The position numbers were made by a program, and so were the translations under genes. DNA of 64,000 nt from Streptomyces sp. 130 (GTDB lineage Bacteria; Actinomycetota; Actinomycetes; Streptomycetales; Streptomycetaceae): the NCBI RefSeq assembly GCF_007096885.1, contig NZ_VJNO01000035.1, positions 1 to 64,000 on the forward strand. Reading direction: 5' to 3'. Shown in pieces: positions 50,258 through 58,900 of the stretch; the first letter of the stretch is position 1, and each line of letters starts with the position of its first letter. The notes under the pieces were generated by a model, which was not told the origin of the DNA, made no database searches, and was given only the letters and a program-made list of their open reading frames with translations.

Positions 50258-51901
50258 GTGAGCGGACCCCTCATCGTCCAGAGCGACAAAACGCTCCTCC
50301 TCGAAGTCGACCACGAGCAGGCCGACGCCTGCCGCCGGGCCATCGCGCCGTTCGCCGAGCTGGAGCGCGCGCCCGAGCACATCCACACCTACCGGCTGAC
50401 CCCGCTCGGGCTGTGGAACGCCCGCGCGGCCGGGCACGACGCCGAGCAGGTCGTGGACGCGCTCGTGACGTACTCCCGCTACCCCGTGCCGCACGCGCTG
50501 CTCGTCGACATCGCCGAGACGATGGACCGCTACGGCCGCCTCACCCTGTCCAAGCACCCCGTGCACGGGCTCGTCCTGACGACGACGGACCGGCCGGTGC
50601 TTGAGGAGATCCTCCGGTCGAAGAAGGTGCAGCCCCTGGTGGGCGCCCGGATCGACCCCGACACCGTCGCCGTGCACCCCTCCGAGCGCGGCCAGATCAA
50701 GCAGACGCTGCTCAAGCTCGGCTGGCCCGCCGAGGACCTCGCGGGGTACGTGGACGGCGAGGCGCACCCGATCGAGCTGGACGAGGACGGCTGGGCGCTG
50801 CGCCCGTACCAGCAGCAGGCCGTCGACGGCTTCTGGCACGGCGGGTCCGGCGTCGTCGTGCTGCCCTGCGGCGCGGGCAAGACGCTCGTCGGGGCGGGCG
50901 CGATGGCGCAGGCCAAGGCGACGACCCTGATCCTCGTGACGAACACCGTCTCCGCCCGCCAGTGGAAGCACGAGCTGGTGAAGCGCACCTCGCTGACCGA
51001 GGACGAGATCGGTGAGTACAGCGGGACGCGGAAGGAGATCCGGCCGGTCACGATCGCCACCTACCAGGTGCTGACGACCCGCCGCAAGGGCGTCTACCCG
51101 CACCTGGAGCTGTTCGACTCCCGCGACTGGGGACTCGTGATCTACGACGAGGTGCACCTGCTCCCCGCCCCCGTCTTCAAGTTCACCGCCGACCTCCAGG
51201 CCCGCCGCCGCCTCGGCCTGACCGCGACCCTGGTCCGCGAGGACGGCCGCGAGTCGGACGTCTTCTCGCTCATCGGCCCCAAGCGGTTCGACGCGCCGTG
51301 GAAGGAGATCGAGGCGCAGGGCTACATCGCCCCGGCGGACTGCGTCGAGGTCCGGGTCAACCTCACGGACTCGGAGCGCCTGGCGTACGCGACCGCCGAG
51401 GCCGAGGAGAAGTACCGGTTCTGCGCGACGACCGCGACGAAGCGGAAGGTCACCGAGGCGCTGGTACGCCGGCACAAGGGCGAGCAGACCCTCGTCATCG
51501 GGCAGTACATCGACCAGCTGGACGAGCTGGGGGCGCATCTGGACGCCCCGGTGATCAAGGGCGAGACGAGCAACGCGCAGCGCGAGAAGCTGTTCGACGC
51601 GTTCCGGCAGGGCGAGCTGAACGTGCTGGTGGTGTCGAAGGTGGCGAACTTCTCCATCGACCTGCCGGAGGCGACGGTCGCCATCCAGGTGTCGGGGACG
51701 TTCGGTTCGCGCCAGGAGGAGGCGCAGCGCCTGGGCCGGGTGCTGCGGCCGAAGGCCGACGGGCACGAGGCTCGGTTCTACTCGGTCGTCGCGCGCGACA
51801 CGATCGACCAGGACTTCGCGGCCCACCGCCAGCGGTTCCTGGCCGAGCAGGGCTACGCGTACCGCATCGTCGACGCGGACGAGCTGCTGTCGGAGAGCTG
51901 A
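50258..51901 (+). CDS. DNA repair helicase XPB (bacterial type)
   Basis: This 547-residue superfamily 2 3'-5' helicase has an N-terminal damage-recognition-like domain (1-170), Walker A PCGAGKT at 203-209, a DEVH box at 297-300, motif III LTATLVRED and C-terminal motifs VVSKVANFSIDLPEA and QRLGRVLRPK. Bacterial XPB occurs in actinomycetes and is thought to act in repair alongside its helicase-associated neighbour. GTG at 50258 follows AAGGG; the open frame extends upstream into the intergenic repeat without support. Confidence 0.95.
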   Translation: MSGPLIVQSDKTLLLEVDHEQADACRRAIAPFAELERAPEHIHTYRLTPLGLWNARAAGHDAEQVVDALVTYSRYPVPHALLVDIAETMDRYGRLTLSKHPVHGLVLTTTDRPVLEEILRSKKVQPLVGARIDPDTVAVHPSERGQIKQTLLKLGWPAEDLAGYVDGEAHPIELDEDGWALRPYQQQAVDGFWHGGSGVVVLPCGAGKTLVGAGAMAQAKATTLILVTNTVSARQWKHELVKRTSLTEDEIGEYSGTRKEIRPVTIATYQVLTTRRKGVYPHLELFDSRDWGLVIYDEVHLLPAPVFKFTADLQARRRLGLTATLVREDGRESDVFSLIGPKRFDAPWKEIEAQGYIAPADCVEVRVNLTDSERLAYATAEAEEKYRFCATTATKRKVTEALVRRHKGEQTLVIGQYIDQLDELGAHLDAPVIKGETSNAQREKLFDAFRQGELNVLVVSKVANFSIDLPEATVAIQVSGTFGSRQEEAQRLGRVLRPKADGHEARFYSVVARDTIDQDFAAHRQRFLAEQGYAYRIVDADELLSES

Positions 51902-51920
51902 GGGAGGCGCGGGGGTGCGG

Positions 51921-52091
51921 TCAGCGCCGCCGCACCCCCGCCTCCTCCGCGTACTCGCCGAGGACGACGACCCCGAAGGCGGCCTGCGCGAAGACCTTCA
52001 CGGCCCGCAGGGCGCCGGAGGCGCGGTTGTGGGGGTGACCGGGGGCCGCGGTGGCGCCGGTCCTTCTCGGGTCAAGGGTGACGGTGCTCAT
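51921..52091 (-). CDS. Small hypothetical protein, 56 residues
   Basis: A 56-residue frame (MSTVTLDPRRTGATAAPGH start; VKVFAQAAFGVVVLGEYAE near the end) converges on XPB. Codon third positions are GC-rich, and the hydrophobic helix VFAQAAFGVVVLG could contact a membrane. I recall similar short proteins beside XPB in Streptomyces, but only weakly. A GGAG lies 13 bases before the ATG. Confidence 0.55.
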   Translation of the reverse strand: MSTVTLDPRRTGATAAPGHPHNRASGALRAVKVFAQAAFGVVVLGEYAEEAGVRRR

Positions 52092-52465
52092 GTGTCCATG
52101 GTGCTCCGGGCGGGTGTGCCGGGGCGTCGCCCCGCGGGCGGAAGCTCGGCGCCGCCCGCGTACGCCTCCGGTCGCACGGCATCCCCTACGGGGCGGACGG
52201 CGTCTCCTCGGGGGCGGACGACCCTCGGAGCCGTAAAAAAACCATTCGCGCGCACCCCCCGGCCCCCGGTACACTCCCCGGTCTGCCCGCCTCCCGAACC
52301 GTGGTACCGGCGGCCCCCGAGGGGCCCTGCCGGCAGCCGGGGGAGCGCCGCCGACCGGACGGAAACCGGCCGACACCGTACGCACGATCGATCCCCGAGC
52401 GGACCGCACACCCCCAAGGGTGAGACGCGGTCCGCCGTCCTGCGTTGAATGCCGGAGGCAACACC
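52092..52465 (+). promoter_or_regulatory. Structured leader and promoter region of the HelD/HelR-like gene
   Basis: This 374-bp region has a run of seven A at about 52236, a possible -10 TACACT at 52270-52275 and then ~190 bases of leader. A palindrome CTGCCGGCAG lies at about 52328, flanked by GGGGCC/CCGGGG, and a hairpin GCGGACCGC/GCGGTCCGC at 52399-52407 and 52427-52435 has an inner CCC/GGG. The hairpin ends 31 bases before the GTG. HelR genes in Streptomyces are preceded by a rifamycin-associated inverted repeat; I cannot say that either palindrome is that element. Confidence 0.5.
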
Positions 52466-54535
52466 GTGCCCGCGCACGAATTCGAGAGCGACACCACCAC
52501 CGACCCCCTCGCCCATGAGCGCGCCCATCTCGCGGCCTCGCGCGCCGCGCTGCGCGCCATGCGGGAGGACGCCCAGGCCCTGGACATCCGCGACGTCACC
52601 GCGAACTGGGTGAACGCGGCCGTGCTCCAGGCGCAGATCGACGAGCGGATCAAGTCGCTCGCGGACCTGGCGCACACCCCGCTGTTCTTCGGGCGCCTGG
52701 ACTACCTGCACGTCGTCGGGGCGGAGCAGGCCGAGGGCGCGGAGGGCGAGCAGTTCTACATCGGGCGCCGCCATGTGCACGACGCGGCGGGCGACCCGAT
52801 GGTGATCGACTGGCGCGCCCCGGTCTCCCAGCCGTTCTACCGGGCGTCCCGCAAGGACCCGCTGGACGTCGGCCGCAGGCGCCGCTTCGGCTACACCGGC
52901 GGCGACCTCACCGCGTACGAGGACGAGCACCTGACCGACCCCGCCGAGGCGGAGCAGACCAGCAAGCTGCTCCAGGCGGAGATCGAGCGCCCCCGCGTCG
53001 GCCCCATGCGGGACATCGTCGCGACGATCCAGCCGGAGCAGGACGAGATCGTCCGCAGCGAGCTGGGCGGCACGGTCTGCGTGCAGGGCGGCCCCGGCAC
53101 CGGGAAGACCGCCGTGGGCCTGCACCGGGTCGCGTATCTGCTGTACGCGCACCGCGAGCGCCTGGCCCGCACCGGCACCCTGGTCGTCGGGCCGAACCGC
53201 TCCTTCCTGCACTACATCGAGCAGGTGCTCCCGGCCCTCGGCGAGCTGGAGGTCAAGCAGGCGACCGTCGAGGACCTGGTGACCGGGCAGATCGAGGTCA
53301 GGGGCACGGACGAGGCCCCGGCCGCCGTCGTGAAGGGCGACGCCCGCATGGCGGAGGTGCTGCGGCGCGCCCTCCGGTCGCACGTCACGCCGCCGGCCGA
53401 GCCGGTGATGGTGGTGCGCGGCTCGCGGCGCTGGCGGGTGCCGGCGTACGAGATCGAGGAGATGGTCCAGGAGCTGCTGACCCGGGACATGCGGTACGGC
53501 GCCGCGCACGAGGCGCTGCCGCAGCGCATCGCGCACGCGGTCCTGGTGCGGATGGAGCAGGCGGGCGAGGCTCCCGACGACCGGGTGCAGAACGCGGTGG
53601 CCCGCAACCCCGCCGTGAAGGCGGCCGTCAAGGCGATCTGGCCCGCCGTGGACCCGGCGAAGCTGGTCCTGCGGCTGCTGTCCGACCCGGAGTTCCTGGC
53701 GGAGCACGCGGCGGGGCTGCTCACCGAGGACGAGCAGAAGGCGATCCTGTGGACCAAGCCCGCCCGCAGCGTGAAGACCGCCAAGTGGTCGGCGGCGGAC
53801 GCGGTCCTGATCGACGAGGCGGCCGACCTGGTGTCGCGCACGCACTCGCTCGGCCATGTCGTGATCGACGAGGCGCAGGACCTCTCCCCCATGCAGTACC
53901 GCGCGGTCGGCCGCCGCTGCTCGACCGGTTCGGCGACCGTCCTCGGCGACCTCGCGCAGGGCACGACCCCCTGGTCCACACAGAGCTGGGAGCAGGCGCT
54001 GAGCCACCTCGGCAAGGCGGACGCCGTGGTGGAGGAGCTGACGGCCGGCTTCCGCGTGCCGCGCGACGTGATCGCGTACGCCTCCCGGCTGCTCCCGGTG
54101 ATCTCGCCGGGTCTGACGCCGGTGGAGTCGGTGCGTGAGTCGCCGGGTTCGCTGTCGGTACGCGAGGTGGCCTTGGATGGCCTGGACGCGGCCGTCGTCG
54201 CGGCCTGCGAGGAGTCCCTGACGCACGAGGGCTCGATCGGCCTGATCGCCGCCGACGCCCGCGTCCCGGCCCTGGCCGACGCGCTGACGGCGGCCGGCCA
54301 CACCTACCTCTCCCCCGGCCAGGAGACGACCGCCGAGACCCGGCTGACCCTGGTCCCCGCGTCGCTGGCGAAGGGCCTGGAGTACGACTACGTGGTGCTC
54401 GACGAGCCGGCCGCCGTGGTCGACGGCGAACCCGACGAACGCACGGGCCTGCGCCGCCTGTACGTGGCGCTGACCCGTGCGGTCTCCGGCCTGGCGGTGC
54501 TGCACTCGGCACCGCTGCCGGGGGAGCTGGCCTAG
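52466..54535 (+). CDS. HelD/HelR-like RNA polymerase remodelling ATPase
   Basis: This 689-residue UvrD/Rep-like superfamily 1 protein lacks typical helicase accessory domains. It has an N-terminal coiled coil (HERAHLAASRAALRAMREDA), the strand IDWRAPVSQPFYRAS, Walker A GGPGTGKT at 208-215, DEAQDLSP (motif II) and C-terminal motifs LVPASLAKGLEYDYVVLDEP and LYVALTRAV. HelD releases RNA polymerase from stalled complexes; the HelR branch in Streptomyces displaces rifamycins and gives resistance. Which branch this is needs phylogeny. GTG at 52466 follows GGAGG by 8 bases. Confidence 0.88.
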   Translation: MPAHEFESDTTTDPLAHERAHLAASRAALRAMREDAQALDIRDVTANWVNAAVLQAQIDERIKSLADLAHTPLFFGRLDYLHVVGAEQAEGAEGEQFYIGRRHVHDAAGDPMVIDWRAPVSQPFYRASRKDPLDVGRRRRFGYTGGDLTAYEDEHLTDPAEAEQTSKLLQAEIERPRVGPMRDIVATIQPEQDEIVRSELGGTVCVQGGPGTGKTAVGLHRVAYLLYAHRERLARTGTLVVGPNRSFLHYIEQVLPALGELEVKQATVEDLVTGQIEVRGTDEAPAAVVKGDARMAEVLRRALRSHVTPPAEPVMVVRGSRRWRVPAYEIEEMVQELLTRDMRYGAAHEALPQRIAHAVLVRMEQAGEAPDDRVQNAVARNPAVKAAVKAIWPAVDPAKLVLRLLSDPEFLAEHAAGLLTEDEQKAILWTKPARSVKTAKWSAADAVLIDEAADLVSRTHSLGHVVIDEAQDLSPMQYRAVGRRCSTGSATVLGDLAQGTTPWSTQSWEQALSHLGKADAVVEELTAGFRVPRDVIAYASRLLPVISPGLTPVESVRESPGSLSVREVALDGLDAAVVAACEESLTHEGSIGLIAADARVPALADALTAAGHTYLSPGQETTAETRLTLVPASLAKGLEYDYVVLDEPAAVVDGEPDERTGLRRLYVALTRAVSGLAVLHSAPLPGELA

Positions 54536-54548
54536 CGGGGAAGTGAAC

Positions 54549-54583
54549 GGGGGCGGGGGGACCCGTTGTCCACCCCCGCCCCC
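54549..54583. terminator. Bidirectional terminator between helD-like gene and cellulase
   Basis: GGGGGCGGGGG at 54549-54559 is fully complementary to CCCCCGCCCCC at 54573-54583. It sits between two convergent stops (54535 and 54593). Confidence 0.9.
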
Positions 54584-54592
54584 GCCCGGTCA

Positions 54593-57229
54593 TCAACCGG
54601 CGGTGCAGGCCCGCCCGTTCAGCTTCACCGTGCCCGGGTCGGCCGCCGGGCCCGTGCGGCTGCTGTTGAACCCGAAGTCCACCGAGGCCCCGGGCGCGAT
54701 GGTCCGGTTCCAGGACAGCGGCGCGGCCGTCACCGTCCTCCCGTACTGGCCGATCTCGGCGCTCCAGGTGTGGCTGAGCTTCTGGTCACCGGGCAGCAGC
54801 CAGGTCAGCGACCACGGGGTGACGGGCTCGGTGCCGGTGTTCTTCACCGTGACCGTGGTGGTCGAACCGGTGCTCCACGGGTGCGAGGAGTACGTCACCT
54901 GGCAGGAGCGCTCCGGGCCCGTGGCGTCGCCCGCGTCGTCCAGATAGGAGGCGATGTAGGCCAGCGGGGCGTTCCAGTTGATCGCGACCTCGTTGGTGGC
55001 GTACGAGCCGTTGTCGTCCAGGTAGCACATCGCCGCCGCGCACCCCTTGAGCTTCGAGGCGGCCTCCGGGTCGCCCGAGGTCGGGGCGGTCAGGTTCGGC
55101 CCGCCCGCGAGGGACCCGGCCGGCGGGTGCGGCAGGGACGGGTCGGACTCGTGGGCCCAGAAGCGGTGGTGCTGGTTCTGCGAGTACCGCTCGCCGTAGC
55201 CGGTGACGTACGACTGGTTGAGCGGGTTGCGCCCGAAGAGGTAGTCCGCGCCGCGCAGCACGGCGTCGCGGTAACCGGTCTCACCGGTGAGGTCGGCGGC
55301 CGTCGCCAGCACGATCATGTTGTTCAGGACCTGGCTGTTGGAGCCCCAGGCGTAGTTGAGGTCCTTGGGCGCGTACGGCACGCCGTACAGCTGGTCCTCG
55401 GTCTGCGCCTTGTACCGGTCGGCGGCCGTCGTCACGACGTTCCGTACGTCCGCGAGCTGGGCGGCCGTCAGGTCGTTCGGGACCGTGGCCAGGGTCAGCA
55501 CGCCGAGCCCGGCGGTGCCGCCCCACCAGATGCCCCCGTCGGCGGGGAAGGCCGCGTCCACGTCTCCGTGCAGCGGCGAGTCCAGCAGCGCCTGCCGGTA
55601 GGTGTCCTCGCCGGTGGTGGTGAACAGCTCGGCGGCGGCCCAGTAGAACTCGTCGCGCACGTCGTTGTCCTCGTACGTCCCGCCCCCGACGCCGTCCGCC
55701 GGGCTGGCGAGCACGGCCGGGTGGGCCTTCGCGGCGGCCCACGCCGTCTCGGCGGTGGTACGGCACTTGGCGGCGAACTCCGCGTCGAACGGGGCGTAGA
55801 GGCGGGCGCACTGGGCGGCCGTCGCGGCGAGGTTCAGGGTCGCGGCGGTCGTCGGCGGGTGCAGTTCGCGCTGCTGCGGGTCGAGTTCGGGCCGCATCGG
55901 CAGGCCGGTCCAGTTGGCGTCGTGCACCTTGTGGTGGGCCATGCCCGCCAGCGGCTCGCCCGCCGGGACCTGCATGCGCATCAGGAAGTCCAGCTCCCAG
56001 CGCGCCTCGTCCAGGATGTCCGGCACGTCGTTGCCGTGCTCGGGCACCCGCAGCGCGCCGTCGCCCAGCTCGGCGGACTCCGCGCCGTCGGCGGTCAGGG
56101 TGCGCTCGTAGGTGTCCATCAGCTCGGCGACCGCGATGCCGCCGTTCACGACGTACTTGCCGTGGTCCCCGGCGTCGTACCAGCCGCCGCGCACGTCGAG
56201 CCGGTAGTCGCAGACGCCCTCCTGGCACGGTACGTCCGTGTCGCCCTTGTTCGGCGCGACCCCGAGGTGCCCGGCCGGGCGCGCGTACTCCTCGCCGACC
56301 AGGTCCGCGTCGATCGCGATGCCGCTGCGGTTGTGGTAGAAGTACGCGAGCGAGTCGGACCGGAGGCTGTCGTAGAGGTCCGCCCGGATCGAGAAGGGCT
56401 CGCTGACCTGCCCGTCCGCCTCGATCGTGAAGCCGTCGCCGGTGGCGGTGGCGGCGCTGAAGTCGAAGGTGTGCACGTTCTGCCGCGAGGTCGGGTCCTC
56501 ACCGCCGGGAGTGGTCGTCCCGCTCGCGACGGTCGCCCCGCCGGCCGCCTTCAGCGTCCACGGCAGCGGATCGGTCGCGTCGGTGACCAGGGTGCCGGTC
56601 TTCGGCCCCTTGGGCAGATAGCCGACCTGGTTGACGCGGACCGGCGACCCGGTGTCGGGCACGTACACGGGCGGCTCGGCGCCCCCGCGCAGCGACACGT
56701 CGTCCACGCAGAAGGTCGCCGCCTCCGCGCCCCCGCCGACCTGGAACGCCACCTGCGCCCCGTCCTGGTCCGCGGCGGCGGTGAACACGTGCGTGTAGGC
56801 GGTGGCCTCGGCGCCGATGTGATCGGTCGCGGACAGATCGGTGGTGTACGGCTCCGTCGCCATCTGCACGTTGGTGTGGATGGACAGCGGTACGGTCGAA
56901 CTCGCCGTGTACGTGAGGGTGTACGCCTCACCCGCGACGAGCGGGATGTCGTTCTGCCCGATGATCGCGTCCCACGGGTTGGCCGTCCCGCCCGGCACCT
57001 CGGCACACAGCCGCCCGTCCACGACGGCGACGGGCGCGTTGGCCGTGGACCACCAGGGCGCGGTCCCCGCGGAGAAGTCACCGTTGGTGATCTGCTCCGG
57101 AGCGGGGTCGCCGTCGGCGGCGACGGCCCCGGGGGCGGTCAGGATGCCGCCGCAGAGGGCGGCGGCGGCGAGGACGCCGAACGCGCGGCGTCTGCGCCGG
57201 AGGGAGGACGGGGGCGAGGAGGCGTTCAC
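54593..57229 (-). CDS. Secreted GH9 cellulase with CBM4-like and CBM2 modules
   Basis: This 878-residue exported endo/exo-glucanase has a signal peptide (1-38), a CBM4/9-like jelly roll (about 45-182, starting ITNGDFSAGTAPWW), a CelD_N immunoglobulin-like domain (about 194-285, VRVNQVGYLPKGPKTG), a GH9 catalytic domain (about 290-760) and a C-terminal CBM2 (about 778-876, CQVTYSSHPWSTGSTTTVTVKNTG). GH9 residues are visible: GWYDAGDHGKYV with both Asp, the His region NQHHRFWAHE, and the acid SYATNEVAINWNAP. GTG at 57229 with AAAGG upstream; two CebR-type boxes lie just upstream. Confidence 0.95.
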   Translation of the reverse strand: MNASSPPSSLRRRRRAFGVLAAAALCGGILTAPGAVAADGDPAPEQITNGDFSAGTAPWWSTANAPVAVVDGRLCAEVPGGTANPWDAIIGQNDIPLVAGEAYTLTYTASSTVPLSIHTNVQMATEPYTTDLSATDHIGAEATAYTHVFTAAADQDGAQVAFQVGGGAEAATFCVDDVSLRGGAEPPVYVPDTGSPVRVNQVGYLPKGPKTGTLVTDATDPLPWTLKAAGGATVASGTTTPGGEDPTSRQNVHTFDFSAATATGDGFTIEADGQVSEPFSIRADLYDSLRSDSLAYFYHNRSGIAIDADLVGEEYARPAGHLGVAPNKGDTDVPCQEGVCDYRLDVRGGWYDAGDHGKYVVNGGIAVAELMDTYERTLTADGAESAELGDGALRVPEHGNDVPDILDEARWELDFLMRMQVPAGEPLAGMAHHKVHDANWTGLPMRPELDPQQRELHPPTTAATLNLAATAAQCARLYAPFDAEFAAKCRTTAETAWAAAKAHPAVLASPADGVGGGTYEDNDVRDEFYWAAAELFTTTGEDTYRQALLDSPLHGDVDAAFPADGGIWWGGTAGLGVLTLATVPNDLTAAQLADVRNVVTTAADRYKAQTEDQLYGVPYAPKDLNYAWGSNSQVLNNMIVLATAADLTGETGYRDAVLRGADYLFGRNPLNQSYVTGYGERYSQNQHHRFWAHESDPSLPHPPAGSLAGGPNLTAPTSGDPEAASKLKGCAAAMCYLDDNGSYATNEVAINWNAPLAYIASYLDDAGDATGPERSCQVTYSSHPWSTGSTTTVTVKNTGTEPVTPWSLTWLLPGDQKLSHTWSAEIGQYGRTVTAAPLSWNRTIAPGASVDFGFNSSRTGPAADPGTVKLNGRACTAG

Positions 57230-57267
57230 CGGGAGCCTTTCGTCGTGGGGGCTGACCGATCACCGGA

Positions 57268-57281
57268 TGGGAGCGCTCCCA
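57268..57281. promoter_or_regulatory. CebR-type operator, box 1
   Basis: TGGGAGCGCTCCCA is the perfect 14-bp palindrome known as the Streptomyces CebR site, which represses cellulose and cello-oligosaccharide genes until cellobiose or cellotriose is present. It starts 39 bp upstream of the cellulase start. Confidence 0.92.
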
Positions 57282-57311
57282 CAACACACGGGCATGCCGG
57301 GGAGGCGGCCA

Positions 57312-57325
57312 TGGGAGCGTTCCCA
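57312..57325. promoter_or_regulatory. CebR-type operator, box 2
   Basis: TGGGAGCGTTCCCA differs from the consensus palindrome at one central position. It lies 44 bp (about four helical turns) from box 1, so two repressor dimers could bind the same face. Confidence 0.85.
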
Positions 57326-57944
57326 TCACTGCGAGGCCATTGTGGGGCGAGGGGCGCGGGTTGCGCCAGGGTCATGACAGAACGACGCGGGGCGGGGATG
57401 CGGGGGGTGCCCCCGCACCCACGGGACTACGCACGGCGGCGGACCTCGGCCCCGCCGACACCCCGCGCCTCGCCGGCGCTCACGGCCTCCCCCAGGCCGC
57501 ACTCGGCGACAGCACTGAGGACGTCAAGGCGATACGTACGCTCTCACGAGTCATCGACGCCATCCGCGCCGAGCAAGCCGACCGCGCCGAGGCCGCCCCA
57601 GGAGGCCGCGTCGGAGATTGACGGCCTCTCGGCCGAGGTCCGCGGCAGCTGGCTTCCGCAGGGTGCGAAGGCGGGGCCCTCTTTGAGGATCGCCTCTTCG
57701 GACGGGCTGGCGGCTTCCTCCCGTCATGTGACATCGCGTGGCAGGGCCTCTGGTGGAGCCGGTCCTCGATGACGAGGTCCGGATTCACCAGAGGCCGTCT
57801 GCTGCGGTGGTCGCCGGCGGCGGCTGCCACCCGCACCGGGTGCACGCCCCTTCGGCCGCCGCCGGGAGGTTCCCGGAGCCATGCCCCGCCGATACCGGGA
57901 CCACGACGTGCGCCGGGGCACGGCAGGCCCCGCCCCATACCCCC
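57326..57944. other. Intergenic stretch without a supported gene
   Basis: These ~620 bases between the cellulase operators and cutC hold several short open frames, none with a good start and consistent codon bias. A + strand frame ending at 57621 has a plausible helical end (VKAIRTLSRVIDAIRAEQAD) and could be the relic of a small protein. The later part has lower codon bias, suggesting decay. Confidence 0.4.
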
Positions 57945-58637
57945 CTAGCGCCGGTCCAGCACTCCCCGCCACTCCCGCACCGCGTCCGCGGACACCGGAC
58001 CCGCCCAGCCGTCCGGCCGCGCGGCGCCGCCGATGTGCACCGCGTCGATCCCCGCGTCCAGGAGCGCCGGCAGGTGCTCCAGCCGCAAGCCGCCCCCGAC
58101 GAGAATCCGCGGTTCGTACCCCGGCTCGCCCGCCCGGCCCGCCTCGGCCACCAACGTCGGTATCCCCGCGTCCACCCCGGCCGCCGAACCGGCCGTCAGG
58201 TAGGTGTCCAGCCCCGGCAGATCCGCGAGCGCCTTGCGCAGCGCGTCCCGGTCGGCCGCCCGGTCGATCGCCCGGTGGAACGTCCACCGGCAGCCGTCCA
58301 GCACGGCGACGAGCCGCTCGACCGCGACCAGGTCCGGGTTCCCGTCCGCGTCCAGGAAGCCGAGCACGAACTCGTCCGCCCCCTCGGCCCGCAGCTCGCG
58401 CGCCTTGCGTACGAGTATCTCGACGTCACCGGCCGCGAAGCCGTCGGCGACCCTGAGCATCACCCGCAGCGGAATGTCCACCGCGGCACGGATCGCCGCG
58501 AAGGTCGCGCAGGACGGGGTGAGGCCGTCCGCCGCCATGTCGGTGACCAGCTCAAGCCGGTCCGCACCACCCGCCTGGGCGGCGACCGCGTCCTCCGCGT
58601 CGAGAGCGATCACCTCCAGGACTGCACGGTTGCTCAT
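57945..58637 (-). CDS. cutC: Copper homeostasis protein CutC-like
   Basis: This 230-residue (beta/alpha)8-barrel protein of the CutC family has VLEVIALDAEDAVAAQAGGADRLELV, the helix start AADGLTPS, PLRVMLR, EFVLGFLDADGN and the conserved FHRAIDR and ILVGGGL motifs. The family is linked to copper tolerance in some bacteria, but its biochemical role is uncertain. It is divergent from copA across a 263-bp gap containing a CsoR-type box, consistent with a copper context. Confidence 0.92.
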   Translation of the reverse strand: MSNRAVLEVIALDAEDAVAAQAGGADRLELVTDMAADGLTPSCATFAAIRAAVDIPLRVMLRVADGFAAGDVEILVRKARELRAEGADEFVLGFLDADGNPDLVAVERLVAVLDGCRWTFHRAIDRAADRDALRKALADLPGLDTYLTAGSAAGVDAGIPTLVAEAGRAGEPGYEPRILVGGGLRLEHLPALLDAGIDAVHIGGAARPDGWAGPVSADAVREWRGVLDRR

Positions 58638-58846
58638 GGGAACCCAATCTCCAGGAAGCAGCAATAGGTCTAGTCCAATGGCCAGCCTACGGGGCGGTAG
58701 GCCGAGGGCGCAGCCCTGACCGTGAACGTGAAGATACGCGAGGCCGGAGGGCCGACCGGTGACCGACCGACGCGCCCCGCACGCCCCGCAGAGGATCACC
58801 CTTGCTTCGACATAGGGGGTGGGGGTATACATGAACCACAAGCGCA

Positions 58847-58861
58847 TACCCCAGGGGGGTA
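58847..58861. promoter_or_regulatory. CsoR-type copper operator
   Basis: TACCCC-AGG-GGGGTA is a perfect 6-bp inverted repeat; with flanks it reads ATACCCCAGGGGGGTAC. This G-tract/C-tract palindrome fits CsoR sites upstream of actinobacterial copper ATPases. A further GGGGGTATAC half lies at 58821-58830, where CsoR could also bind. The box is 40 bp before the copA start. Confidence 0.8.
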
Positions 58862-58900
58862 CCCAGGACGGGGTGCCCCGATCACCACGAGGAGGGCCCC

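Noticed and set aside
46003..50604. Very long + strand open frame of about 1530 codons
   Set aside because: It is antisense to or out of frame with the membrane protein, helicase and XPB genes; its composition is Arg/Pro/Gly/Ala only, the usual mirror image of GC-rich coding sequence.
47672..51826. 1384-codon minus-strand open frame across the helicase genes
   Set aside because: Shadow of two well-supported + strand genes with clear domains and motifs.
52310..52350. Firm assignment of a rifamycin-associated element before the HelR-like gene
   Set aside because: There is a palindrome but I could not match it to the published element from memory with confidence.
57340..57621. 93-codon + strand ORF between cellulase and cutC
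   Set aside because: No ribosome site, mixed codon bias and no recognisable family; described only as part of the intergenic stretch.
58831..58900. ATG at 58831 upstream of copA as a leader peptide or alternative start
   Set aside because: The frame differs from copA and the region is explained by the CsoR-type operator; no ribosome site precedes it.
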